Assembly (NCBI RefSeq): GCF_946479885.1 | Contig: NZ_CAMLHM010000025.1 | Span: forward strand, 1-50,469 | Source: an uncultured Devosia sp. | Lineage (GTDB): Bacteria; Pseudomonadota; Alphaproteobacteria; Rhizobiales; Devosiaceae | DNA length: 50,469 nucleotides | Direction of reading: 5' to 3' | Part shown: in pieces, positions 43,522-50,469 of the stretch | Numbering within the stretch: the first letter of the stretch is position 1 | How the letters are laid out: every line of letters begins with the position of its first letter | Made by a program: the position numbers and the translations under genes | The notes under the pieces: generated by a model | Told to the model about the DNA's origin: nothing | The model's database searches: none | The model's input: the letters and a program-made list of their open reading frames with translations, nothing else

Positions 43522-43998
43522 ATGGTCGAAACCTCCAGGATTGACCTCAGTACCATCGACCGCAAGATCCTTCGGGCCTTGCAGGAGGACGGGCGGATGA
43601 CCGTCCAGGCCATTGCCGACCGGGTGGGCCTATCGGCTTCGCCCTGCCTGCGCAGAATACGCCAGATGGAACGCGCGGGGATAATTGCCGGCTACAGCGC
43701 GACGGTAGACCAGAAAGCCGTGGGCCTGCCGGTTTCAGTGTTCATCTCGATCAAGCTGGAGCGGCAGCGGGCGCGGGAGCTCGATGCGTTCGGCGCGGCG
43801 ATCAGCGACTGGCCCGAGGTCATGGAGTGTTACCTGATGACCGGGCAGTTCGACTTCCTGCTGCGCGTGGTCTGCGCTGATCTCGAGGCCTATGAGCATT
43901 TCCTGCGCGAGAGGCTGACGCAGGTGGAGGGCGTGGCTTCGATCGAGAGCAGCTTTTCGCTGGGGCAGGTCAAATATTCGCGGGTGCTGCCGCTGTGA
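43522..43998 (+). CDS. Lrp/AsnC family regulator
   Basis: This 158-residue regulator has an N-terminal helix-turn-helix (TIDRKILRALQEDGRMTVQA, then LSASPCLRRIRQMERAGIIAGY) and a C-terminal AsnC domain (VMECYLMTGQFDFLLRVV). It is divergent from the E1 gene with 114 bases between, as BkdR and MdeR are from their dehydrogenase targets. It likely senses an amino acid whose oxoacid the E1 enzyme oxidises. It is the second Lrp-type gene in this window divergent from an amino- or oxoacid enzyme. Confidence 0.93.
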   Translation: MVETSRIDLSTIDRKILRALQEDGRMTVQAIADRVGLSASPCLRRIRQMERAGIIAGYSATVDQKAVGLPVSVFISIKLERQRARELDAFGAAISDWPEVMECYLMTGQFDFLLRVVCADLEAYEHFLRERLTQVEGVASIESSFSLGQVKYSRVLPL

Positions 43999-44008
43999 CT
44001 TTTTGGCC

Positions 44009-44052
44009 GCCTCGCCGGACGGAAAGCCGCGTCGCGTTTTTCCGGCCGAGGC
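44009..44052. terminator. Hairpin between convergent lrp-type and SH3b genes
   Basis: GCCTCGCCGGA (44009-44019) pairs with TCCGGCCGAGGC (44041-44052) with one bulge; a T run lies within the loop, not after it. It may act as a weak shared terminator. Confidence 0.4.
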
Positions 44053-44058
44053 TTTCGG

Positions 44059-44415
44059 CTACCAGCCGGGGCCGGCGAAATCGGGCGGGGTGACATTGAC
44101 CAGGCCGCGGCCGACGATCCAGCTGCGCTCGACCCAGCCGCTATCGGGAATGTGGCACCACTGGGCTGAACCATTGCCCCAGAGCGGGGAGCCGGCATCG
44201 CCCAGCGTGCCCCAGCGCGAATCCGAGTCGATCTGGGTGCATTCGTCGATGGGGATTTCGGTGCCGTCGGCCAGGCGACCGACCACCGGGTAGCTGGCAT
44301 GCGGGCCGGTGTGAATGGCGATATTGCCGCCCGAGACGCGGGCGGTGATCGTCATGGCCTGGGCGGGCAGGGCGGCGAGGAGCGTGGCGAGAGTGGCGAG
44401 GGCAAGGGTGCGCAT
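44059..44415 (-). CDS. Secreted SH3b-like protein
   Basis: This 118-residue protein has a signal peptide (MRTLALATLATLLAALPAQA). One SH3-like domain follows: ISGGN-type strand VSGGNIAIHTGPHASYPVVG, then TEIPIDECTQ, WCHIPDSGWVERSWIVGRG. Two Cys residues could pair. The ATG at 44415 is chosen since it opens the signal; an ATG at 44427 is a few residues longer and equally possible. Role unknown; likely envelope. Confidence 0.78.
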   Translation of the reverse strand: MRTLALATLATLLAALPAQAMTITARVSGGNIAIHTGPHASYPVVGRLADGTEIPIDECTQIDSDSRWGTLGDAGSPLWGNGSAQWCHIPDSGWVERSWIVGRGLVNVTPPDFAGPGW

Positions 44416-44456
44416 GCCCGTTCCCATGCACCGGCCCGGCGGCGGTTTCAAGGCGC

Positions 44457-44738
44457 TCAGTAGCGCAGCGGGCGGCGGCGCAGAATCGCGGCGATGCGCT
44501 CGGTGTCGCCGGCATTGAGGTGGCGGCCGCGCTCGAGGATTTCGAGCGTGTATTCGTCATAGGTCAGGCCCAGCGCCTGGGCGCGGCGGGCGCGCATGAG
44601 GGCGATGGCATAGGGCGCGTCGAAGGCGGCTTTGCGCGCGGCCTCCCACTCGAAATAGTAGCCGATACCGTTGCGGCCCCAGGGTGGGCCATCGTCGTCG
44701 AGCGGTGGGCCGTTATTGGAGAGGCGGGCATCAGTCAT
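44457..44738 (-). CDS. Hypothetical protein
   Basis: This 93-residue soluble protein begins MTDARLSNNGPPLDDDGPPW. It is charged, with the motif IGYYFEWEAARKAAFDAPYAIALMRARRAQALGLTY split by no signal or membrane segment, and ends ILRRRPLRY. I do not recognise a named domain. The ATG at 44738 is the only sensible start in phase. It is 41 bases upstream of the SH3b gene on the same strand. Confidence 0.65.
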   Translation of the reverse strand: MTDARLSNNGPPLDDDGPPWGRNGIGYYFEWEAARKAAFDAPYAIALMRARRAQALGLTYDEYTLEILERGRHLNAGDTERIAAILRRRPLRY

Positions 44739-45205
44739 GCGCCCAAGAATGCGGGGCGCCGGCCGGCGCGTCCAACTGATATTTTCGATCGTGGCCATTG
44801 GACATGCCTATGCGCCGCCCGGCCCGAAGGCGTCGCGGTTTCGGAGCGCAAGAGCGCCCGAGGTCACGATGCGAAGCGGCTTTCGCCCCGGCGGCTTGCG
44901 CCGCCTGTTTGAGTATTGAAGAGGCGAAAGCCGCTTCACACGAGCTGGTTTTTCCTGCGCACGCATCGAGCGGCCACCCTTTCGGGTTGGACATGGCGCT
45001 CGTCCCGCTCCGATGGGTGAGCCGTTCCGATACCGTCCTCATCGGCCGGGCCTTCCGGGCTCCCCATCATCGCGCGACATCCTGCCGTCCGGCCGGTGGT
45101 CAGCATCCACGCAGGCGCCGGGCGACCCCGGCTGCCAGTCCCCCCGCCCGGCGCTTCGTCGGCGCCGCGTGAATGGCGGGGATGGGGGCATTATCGGTGC
45201 TGATT
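44739..45205. other. Gene-free spacer holding dispersed element copy B
   Basis: This 467-base stretch has overlapping open frames on both strands but no recognisable protein. Its second half carries the dispersed element. The inverted bases CGAAGCGGCTTTCGCC (44873-) and GGCGAAAGCCGCTTCA (44922-) form a hairpin of about 15 base pairs around a Cys/Leu-coding stretch. Confidence 0.6.
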
Positions 45206-45235
45206 TCAGGGGCGGGGATAAGTTTTCTTTGCGCC
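44951..45235 (+). repeat. Dispersed intergenic element, copy B
   Basis: It shares four ordered conserved blocks with 21851-22085, including GAGCGGCCACCC, GGTGGTCAGCATCCA and GGCGGGGATAAGTTT. The right end overlaps the 3' end of the next gene and supplies its last codons. The two copies have the same orientation. Confidence 0.7.
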
Positions 45236-45601
45236 CCGTCCAGCGAGCTCCTCCAGCGCCTCCAGCGTCAGCCATTCCTCGCCGGTTTCATCGCCGTGAT
45301 CGAGATGGGCGTCGCGGAAGAGACCGAGCCAGAGCTGGGCATCGCGCAGCAGGGCGGCGAGCCGAACCGGCGTCGTGGCCTCGCCAGAGGCCAGGCGCGG
45401 CAGGCTGCGGGCGCCGGGCTCGCGCGAGATCAGGCGATAGATATCGCGCAACAGCGCGGCGACGGCTGACGTCAAGGCCGGGCTGGCGGCCTGTCCCGGC
45501 GCGTCCGCCTGCGCGGCCCTGACTGCCGCGTGCATGGCGGCGACCCGCTCGGTCAGCCGCTCGTGATCGATGACTTTGCTGAATGAAATGATGTTGCTCA
45601 T
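45206..45601 (-). CDS. Hypothetical protein with repeat-derived C-terminus
   Basis: This 131-residue, helical, Ala- and Leu-rich soluble protein begins MSNIISFSKVIDHERLTERV. It has AALLRDIYRLISREPGARSL and DETGEEWLTLEALEELAGRG. The last nine residues (GAKKTYPRP) are encoded by the end of the dispersed element, suggesting that the element altered the original stop. The ATG at 45601 has GGAGGTGCC upstream. I do not recognise the family. Confidence 0.65.
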   Translation of the reverse strand: MSNIISFSKVIDHERLTERVAAMHAAVRAAQADAPGQAASPALTSAVAALLRDIYRLISREPGARSLPRLASGEATTPVRLAALLRDAQLWLGLFRDAHLDHGDETGEEWLTLEALEELAGRGAKKTYPRP

Positions 45602-45792
45602 GGCACCTCCTGTCCGCCCAGTGTGCTTGCGGCAGACGGCACGGGGATAAGTCTGCTGCACGGACGGGAAAGCCGCGATGAATCCAGATGTGCAGTTAGG
45701 ACCTATTTGCACCACTGATGGCATGGGGCGCGGTGGAGATGGTGGGGCAGGATGGATTTGGGTTGGGGGCGGCGGAGCAGGTCCGGGCCAGG

Positions 45793-45987
45793 CTACTGGC
45801 GGATGGTCAGGGTGTTGGTGTCGCGGATGATCACCAGCTCATAGGGCTTGCTCAGGCGGTAGCGGCCATATTCGGGCTCGAACTCGGCAAAGCGGAAGCC
45901 GGCTTCGGCCATCTGGCTGGCCTCGGCCAGGGTGAGCGGCAGCTCGCGAGTGGTGCGGTTGGCGAGTTCGGTGGTGAAGGTGGGCAT
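45793..45987 (-). CDS. Small hypothetical protein
   Basis: This 64-residue protein starts MPTFTTELANRTTRELPLTL and contains AEASQMAEAGFRFAEFEPEYGRYRL and a beta-like end YELVIIRDTNTLTIRQ. No signal or membrane segment. The antisense frame of 125 codons is a shadow. It is preceded by a GAGGTCGCC site. It may be a conserved small protein of the order; function unknown. Confidence 0.6.
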   Translation of the reverse strand: MPTFTTELANRTTRELPLTLAEASQMAEAGFRFAEFEPEYGRYRLSKPYELVIIRDTNTLTIRQ

Positions 45988-46243
45988 GGCGACCTCGACA
46001 GGTTGTGTTTCTGTTTTGTTCTAATGTGTGTCGGGCTGGGGAGTCGAGAGGGATGGCGATCACAAGGTAAACGTCAGGGGGAAATCGCCGGCTGAGGCGA
46101 TGGGACGTAAGGGAGCGAGAAAGAACTTTCGCAAAAGGCACGTTACAGCCAACAATCTGGCCGAGGTAGCGATACTTGCAAACCGATTTCGGATTGTGCC
46201 AACTGGTCAGCAACGGACAGGCGACATCGCCAACGAGGAAGCT

Positions 46244-47371
46244 ATGAAACTACAGGCTTGGGATCCAGATATTCGAAGCCTTGTTGATCGGATCAACAAT
46301 GAAGACATAGATTTGCAGCCTGACTTTCAACGACAAGAGGTTTGGGCCAGGGGGAAGCAGAGGAAGCTCGTCGACACGATTCTTCGTGAGTGGTCCATTC
46401 CGCCCGTGCACCTAGTCGTCACCGCCAATAACACGCTCGAGGTTCTCGACGGTCAGCAGCGACTAGCTGCCATTCGCGACTTTCTGAACGATGAAATCCG
46501 TGTCGATGGTGGTGTGGCACCGCGTGATCCCGTTATTGCTGCCCTTCACAACAAAAAATACTCTCAGTTGCCTGTCGATGTAAGAAGAAGAGTAGATCAG
46601 TACACTCTCAGGGCGTTTAGAATATTTGAGTATTCACCAGAAGAGCCAAGTGAATTATTTTATCGGCTAAATCAGCCAACCGGCCTGACAGCCGGTGAGA
46701 AAAGAAATTCTCTATATGGCAGATCAAGAACGCAACTAAAAGATTTAGTAGAGCTCTTTTTGTCCCTTGGAAACAATAGAGAAACGTTGGGATTTTCCAA
46801 TGCTAGGATGTCCTACGACGACATATTAGCTCGACTATTGTATTTTCTGGATCGGAAGACCATTGGCGTAAAGGCGACAGAGGCGGCAATTTCGGATCGC
46901 TTCCGAGATGAGCAGGGATTCTCAGATGACGTAGTCGAACGAGCGCGGGACGCCGTGTCGGCGTTCTCGGTCAGGCGCGAGGACGCGTCGGCGAAGCTAA
47001 ACAAGGCGAGCTTGCTTTCGTGGTTGATCTTTTTCTGCCGGCCAGGGGCGAAAAGTACTCACGTAAGTTTTTTGCGAGATTTCGACCAAACTGATGCGTT
47101 AGTCGACTTTGACCGTCCTGCCTTGGCGAGTGTCGCTAAAGCCTTGTTCTCCGACAGGTCCAGTCTCCGTGTGACTGATGTCTCTTCAGTTGTCTACCGC
47201 GACTTCTGCCTTTGGCTGGCATACGATGCGCTTTATGGTTTGCCCCACGAGACTGGGCTTAACAACTGGCTGTTAGTTATCAAGGGGTCGCTTTCAAAGT
47301 TGAATAGGCGCTCTTTGGAGGTGTCCCTTGACGCTCACTTGCCGTCTTCCAATTGGCCTGAACTGCAATGA
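46244..47371 (+). CDS. DUF262 domain protein of accessory module
   Basis: This 375-residue protein has an N-terminal DUF262 (ParB/sulphiredoxin-like) domain. It shows QPDFQRQEVW (residues 25-34), a helix KLVDTILREWSIPPVHLV, and the nucleotide-binding/hydrolase motif VLDGQQRLAAIRDF (67-80), then YRLNQPTGLTAGEKRN (140-155). The helical C-terminal half has no named domain that I can see; the HNH motif of GmrSD/DUF1524 proteins is absent. DUF262 occurs in GmrSD type IV restriction and other phage-defence proteins. The ATG at 46244 with GAGGAAGCT is preferred; the frame is open back to 46028. AT-rich with AGA, ATA and TTA codons unlike its neighbours. The stop overlaps the next start. Confidence 0.88.
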   Translation: MKLQAWDPDIRSLVDRINNEDIDLQPDFQRQEVWARGKQRKLVDTILREWSIPPVHLVVTANNTLEVLDGQQRLAAIRDFLNDEIRVDGGVAPRDPVIAALHNKKYSQLPVDVRRRVDQYTLRAFRIFEYSPEEPSELFYRLNQPTGLTAGEKRNSLYGRSRTQLKDLVELFLSLGNNRETLGFSNARMSYDDILARLLYFLDRKTIGVKATEAAISDRFRDEQGFSDDVVERARDAVSAFSVRREDASAKLNKASLLSWLIFFCRPGAKSTHVSFLRDFDQTDALVDFDRPALASVAKALFSDRSSLRVTDVSSVVYRDFCLWLAYDALYGLPHETGLNNWLLVIKGSLSKLNRRSLEVSLDAHLPSSNWPELQ

Positions 47372-48804
47372 GGGCAGCCGAAGCAAGTGATGCGCTGAGA
47401 CGGCTAAGCACTAAGCGAGGCGATTGGCCGACGCGAATAACCAAAATTCAGTATGAGGATTTTGGCAGTCTTGGCACCGCCGAAATTCCCGTTGATATCC
47501 CTGTTACCGTCCTATGCGGGTACTGCGGTTCCGGGAAATCAAGTGTGCTGCGCCTAATTTGGACGGTACTAGATCCACTTGCATCAACTGACGACGGCTA
47601 TGCAATTGCGAAATTGGGCGCAGGCAAGGCCTCGATAAATGTCTTGAGGGAGGGAGTTGAGGAGACGTTGAGCGTTACCCTTAGCGACGCCGGCTTTGAA
47701 GGAGGTGCCACTGATGTTGCAGTGACCTTTCTTGAGGGCGGAAAGATTGTCTCCAATACGGATTTTTACTTTGGTTCTAGTCTTTCTCTCGACGAAATCG
47801 TTGAAGGCACCAAACCTTACGAGGTTGTTGGCAGCGATTTGGTGGATGTCCAGTACATTTCTCGCCGGGCGTACGAGTCATTGGAAGTGTACGAAATAGA
47901 ACTGTCCGATATTGTCGTTCCCTTTTTCCGGGCTACGTACTTAGGGCATTCATACGACAGCCGCACTATGGGTGCGGGCGAATTATCGGCCTTGTCGATA
48001 TGGTGGGCTGTAGAGCGGGCTGATGATGGCGAATTCCTGCTAATCGAAGAACCAGAGTCCTTTGTATCGGTAGCAAGTCAAAATGCGATCGTTGAGCATG
48101 TTAGTCGGGCAGCGGTGGCGAAGAAACTCAATGTCATAATTACTAGCCACTCTGCGGCTGTAATTGATAGGTTGCCTGAAGGGTCGGCGCGTTTTCTTAT
48201 TCGGCACGCCGGAGGTGTTCGATACGAACCTCACCCGTTACCAGAATTGATGGCTCGCATTGGCGTATATCCACTTCGATCACTAGTGATGTATCTTGAA
48301 GACAAAGTGGCGGTGGCATTTGCCAGAAGTTGGTTGAGCTGGACAGATGATCCAGTTTTTTCGCACGTAGTGATGAGAGTGGAAGGGGACGGACTCGGGG
48401 GCATAATTCGCCGACTGCCCTTGCTGCCCAATGATCTTCCGACAACTAGATTTCTTGGGTTAGCTGACGGCGACAGCGCCAATCAGGTGCCCAACAACCT
48501 TCAGCAATTGATAGCGTTGATGCCCGGAAGTACACCGCCGGAAACCATGCTTATCGACACAGCAAAAAAACATGCCATCGCTTTGTCAGCTGAATTTACC
48601 AAAAATGTTGAACAGGTGATTGCTGCCTTGGAAGGGCACGACCTACACGACTGGTTTAGGAAATTTTGCGAGTTGATAGGGCTACCCTTCGAGCAGGTAG
48701 TCTCCGTTCTATTTCGATACTGGATCGGCGAGCAATCAAACCAAGATATCGCGACGGCCGCCTATCAGGTCCTCCGCCATAAGGCCCTCGCGGTGCTCCA
48801 GTGA
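47368..48804 (+). CDS. OLD-like ATPase with probable TOPRIM domain
   Basis: This 478-residue protein has an ABC/SMC-type ATPase domain: Walker A GYCGSGKSS (residues 51-59), signature-like MGAGELSAL (201-209), Walker B EFLLIEEPES (222-231) and switch IITSHSA (257-263). A C-terminal part follows with LEDKVAVAFARSWL (Glu311) and GLADGDSAN (Asp367, Asp369), the spacing of a TOPRIM nuclease active site. This is the architecture of OLD-family and Gabija GajA nucleases, but no UvrD-like helicase partner (GajB) is present; the partner is the DUF262 gene, coupled by ATGA. AT-rich like its partner. Confidence 0.85.
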   Translation: MRAAEASDALRRLSTKRGDWPTRITKIQYEDFGSLGTAEIPVDIPVTVLCGYCGSGKSSVLRLIWTVLDPLASTDDGYAIAKLGAGKASINVLREGVEETLSVTLSDAGFEGGATDVAVTFLEGGKIVSNTDFYFGSSLSLDEIVEGTKPYEVVGSDLVDVQYISRRAYESLEVYEIELSDIVVPFFRATYLGHSYDSRTMGAGELSALSIWWAVERADDGEFLLIEEPESFVSVASQNAIVEHVSRAAVAKKLNVIITSHSAAVIDRLPEGSARFLIRHAGGVRYEPHPLPELMARIGVYPLRSLVMYLEDKVAVAFARSWLSWTDDPVFSHVVMRVEGDGLGGIIRRLPLLPNDLPTTRFLGLADGDSANQVPNNLQQLIALMPGSTPPETMLIDTAKKHAIALSAEFTKNVEQVIAALEGHDLHDWFRKFCELIGLPFEQVVSVLFRYWIGEQSNQDIATAAYQVLRHKALAVLQ

Positions 48805-48851
48805 TTCAGTGATGTCAGCTCCGGAACGCCGCGGTAGGATAAGATCGCGTC

Positions 48852-48911
48852 CTACGACACTTTCCCCTCCAACGTATCCAACTCCATCTCGCGCGACCAC
48901 TTCACCTCGTC
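48852..48911 (-). pseudogene. Partial duplicate of uvrB 3' end
   Basis: On the minus strand these 60 bases read as 19 codons and a stop, [19 protein letters not shown], against [19 protein letters not shown] at the end of the intact uvrB: 15 of 19 residues are identical and the stop is in phase. Twenty bases (48871-48890) are identical to 49106-49125. The copy lies 235 bases from the real end. It may mark recombination or integration at the uvrB 3' end. Confidence 0.75.
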
Positions 48912-49009
48912 TCTCGACCATTCGGGCGTAGCCCCTCATGGCCTTCTTGCCTAAAATCGTTCCACTGGGGCGGTTTTGCCTGCGGCCAGCTCGGGAGAGG
49001 GCCCCCTCA

Positions 49010-49048
49010 CCCGGCGCTGCGCGCCGACCTCTCCCCCGAAGGGAGAGG
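49010..49048. repeat. GC-rich hairpins after uvrB
   Basis: GGCGC-tgc-GCGCC (49013-49025) and CCTCTCCC / GGGAGAGG (49028-49035, 49041-49048) form two adjacent hairpins. They are typical of palindromic intergenic elements in this order of bacteria, and may provide a 3' end for uvrB. Confidence 0.7.
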
Positions 49049-49086
49049 TGAAGAAAGCCGCCTCGGGTCAAGCCCAAGCGTTACGC

Positions 49087-50469
49087 TTAGCTTACCTCCC
49101 CACTCAACGTATCCAACTCCATCTCCCTTAGCCGCTTCACCTCGTCGCGCAGCCGCGCGGCCTTTTCGAATTCCAAGTTCGTCGCAGCCTCGCGCATCTG
49201 GGCTTCCATGTCCTTGATGACGGCGGCCAGGTTGGCGCCGACCTGGACCTGTTCCTTGCCGTCCTTGCCCTTGCCGATACTAACAGTGACGTGGTCCTGT
49301 TCGTAGACGCTGTCGACGATGTCGTGGATGTTGGAGCGGACGGATTGGGGGGTGATGCCGTTGGCCTGGTTATAGGCCATCTGCTTTTCGCGGCGGCGGT
49401 TGGTTTCGGCGAGGGCGCGTTCCATGGAGCCGGTGATCTTGTCGGCATAGAGCACGACCTTGCCGTCGACGTTACGGGCGGCGCGGCCGATGGTCTGGAT
49501 CAGGGAGGTCTCCGAGCGCAGGAAACCTTCCTTGTCGGCGTCGAGAATGGCGACGAGGCCGCATTCGGGGATGTCGAGACCTTCGCGCAGCAGGTTGATG
49601 CCGACGAGGACGTCGAAGGCGCCGAGGCGGAGGTCGCGGATGATTTCGATGCGCTCGATGGTGTCGACATCGGAGTGCATGTAGCGGACGCGGATGCCCT
49701 GTTCGTGCAGGTATTCGGTCAGGTCCTCGGCCATCTTCTTGGTGAGGACGGTGAGCAGAGTGCGGTAGCCGGCCTTGTTGGTCTGGCGGATCTCGTCGAC
49801 CACGTCATCGACCTGGGCCTTGGCCGGGCGGATCTCGACCGGGGGATCGATCAGCCCGGTGGGGCGGATGACCTGTTCGGCGAAGACGCCGCCGGTCTGG
49901 TCCATTTCCCAGGAGCCGGGCGTGGCCGAGACATAGACCGATTGCGGGCGCATGGCGTTCCACTCCTCGAAGCGGAGGGGGCGGTTGTCCATGCAGCTCG
50001 GCAGGCGGAAGCCGTATTCGGCCAGGGTCGCCTTGCGGCGCAGGTCGCCGCGATACATGGCGCCGAGCTGGCCGATGGTGACGTGGCTTTCGTCGACGAA
50101 GACCAGGGCATTGTCGGGCAGGTATTCGAACAGGGTCGGTGGCGGCTCGCCGGGGCGGCGGCCGGAGAAGTAGCGGCTGTAATTCTCGATGCCGGCGCAG
50201 GAGCCGGTGGCTTCCATCATTTCGAGATCAAACAGCGTGCGCTGTTCGAGGCGCTGGGCTTCGAGGAACCGGCCGGCGCCGTTGAGCTCCTGCAGGCGCG
50301 CCGCGAGCTCGCTGCGGATGGCCTTGATGGCCTGGTTCATGGTGGTGCGCGGCGTCACGTGGTGGGAGTTGGCGAAGACGCGAATGAAGGTGAGGTCGGC
50401 GCTCTTTTTGCCCGTTAAGGGGTCGAATTCGACGATGGATTCGATCTCGTTGCCGAACAGGGAGACGCG
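49087..50469 (-). CDS. uvrB: Excinuclease ABC subunit B (UvrB), C-terminal part
   Basis: The gene enters from the right edge; the last 460 residues are visible. UvrB is the damage-verifying helicase of nucleotide excision repair. Seen are [20 protein letters not shown], the [13 protein letters not shown] segment, [21 protein letters not shown] (motif II DESH), [12 protein letters not shown] (motif III), [41 protein letters not shown] and QTIGRAARN (motifs V and VI), and a C-terminal UVR domain ([19 protein letters not shown]) that binds UvrC. The frame is open to base 50469, so the apparent start at 50358 is not real. Confidence 0.97.
   Translation of the reverse strand, partial: RVSLFGNEIESIVEFDPLTGKKSADLTFIRVFANSHHVTPRTTMNQAIKAIRSELAARLQELNGAGRFLEAQRLEQRTLFDLEMMEATGSCAGIENYSRYFSGRRPGEPPPTLFEYLPDNALVFVDESHVTIGQLGAMYRGDLRRKATLAEYGFRLPSCMDNRPLRFEEWNAMRPQSVYVSATPGSWEMDQTGGVFAEQVIRPTGLIDPPVEIRPAKAQVDDVVDEIRQTNKAGYRTLLTVLTKKMAEDLTEYLHEQGIRVRYMHSDVDTIERIEIIRDLRLGAFDVLVGINLLREGLDIPECGLVAILDADKEGFLRSETSLIQTIGRAARNVDGKVVLYADKITGSMERALAETNRRREKQMAYNQANGITPQSVRSNIHDIVDSVYEQDHVTVSIGKGKDGKEQVQVGANLAAVIKDMEAQMREAATNLEFEKAARLRDEVKRLREMELDTLSGEVS

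Noticed and set aside
44731..45522. Frames of 78-169 codons on both strands in the spacer after the 93-aa gene.
   Set aside because: Low-complexity Arg/Pro/Ala translations over repeat sequence, without ribosome-binding sites or conserved motifs.
46028..46243. Longer N-terminus for the DUF262 protein.
   Set aside because: The extra 72 residues lack family similarity, and the ATG at 46244 has a much better ribosome-binding site and the usual distance to the DUF262 motif.
47368..48804. Gabija system (GajA).
   Set aside because: The ATPase-TOPRIM layout is similar, but there is no GajB helicase beside it and the coupled partner is DUF262.

Overview
The window looks like one end of a contig from a GC-rich alphaproteobacterium of the order Hyphomicrobiales, probably Devosia-like. 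That placement is an inference from the gene families, the dense ATGA-overlapping operons, the conserved moaE-moaD-pgsA block and the intergenic palindromes typical of the order. It does not come from a database search. Bases 1-46 are not biological: they are an Illumina sequencing adapter left on the contig end, so the first gene is cut by an assembly artefact.

Bases 47-14723 hold a urea import and degradation region on the minus strand. The urtABCDE urea ABC transporter sits downstream of a perfect -24/-12 sigma-54 promoter, which suggests nitrogen (NtrC-type) control. It is followed by ureD, ureA, ureB, ureC, ureE and ureF. The urease genes are interspersed with non-urease genes: a 131-aa protein, an SDR, DUF4126, an ABM mono-oxygenase, an MliC-like inhibitor, a membrane protein and DUF3995. 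A plus-strand gene for a small acidic secreted protein, with its own terminator, separates urt from ure. ureG is not in the window.

Bases 14724-21600 hold amino-acid metabolism and housekeeping genes. They are a META-domain protein, alanine dehydrogenase with a divergent Lrp-type regulator and a palindromic operator, a MarR regulator divergent from a branched-chain aminotransferase, moaE-moaD-pgsA, and a DAHP synthase (aroG). aroG is preceded by what reads as a complete transcription attenuator, with a leader peptide carrying Tyr, Phe, Trp, Phe and Tyr codons.

Bases 21600-33450 begin with a repeat-rich spacer and then hold corA, uvrC, a FolM/PTR1-like reductase, a Gly-rich membrane protein, a DMT exporter, a PPOX protein with a Lys/Ala/Pro-rich tail, an SH3b protein, MarR and LysR regulators, a DUF1007-RcnA fused nickel/cobalt exporter and ferrochelatase. 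Bases 33449-40778 are a peptide-type ABC importer operon that also encodes a class V aminotransferase and a GntR regulator. Bases 41017-43998 are an AceE-like E1 enzyme with a divergent Lrp-type regulator.

Bases 44000-50469 are an accessory stretch of small hypothetical genes and a dispersed repeat. They are followed by a visibly AT-richer two-gene module: a DUF262 protein translationally coupled to an OLD-like ATPase with a probable TOPRIM domain. This is the best candidate for an undescribed, possibly anti-phage, system. Just beyond it lies a 60-bp partial copy of the uvrB 3' end, then uvrB itself, which runs off the right edge. Several families of intergenic inverted repeats are scattered through the window.
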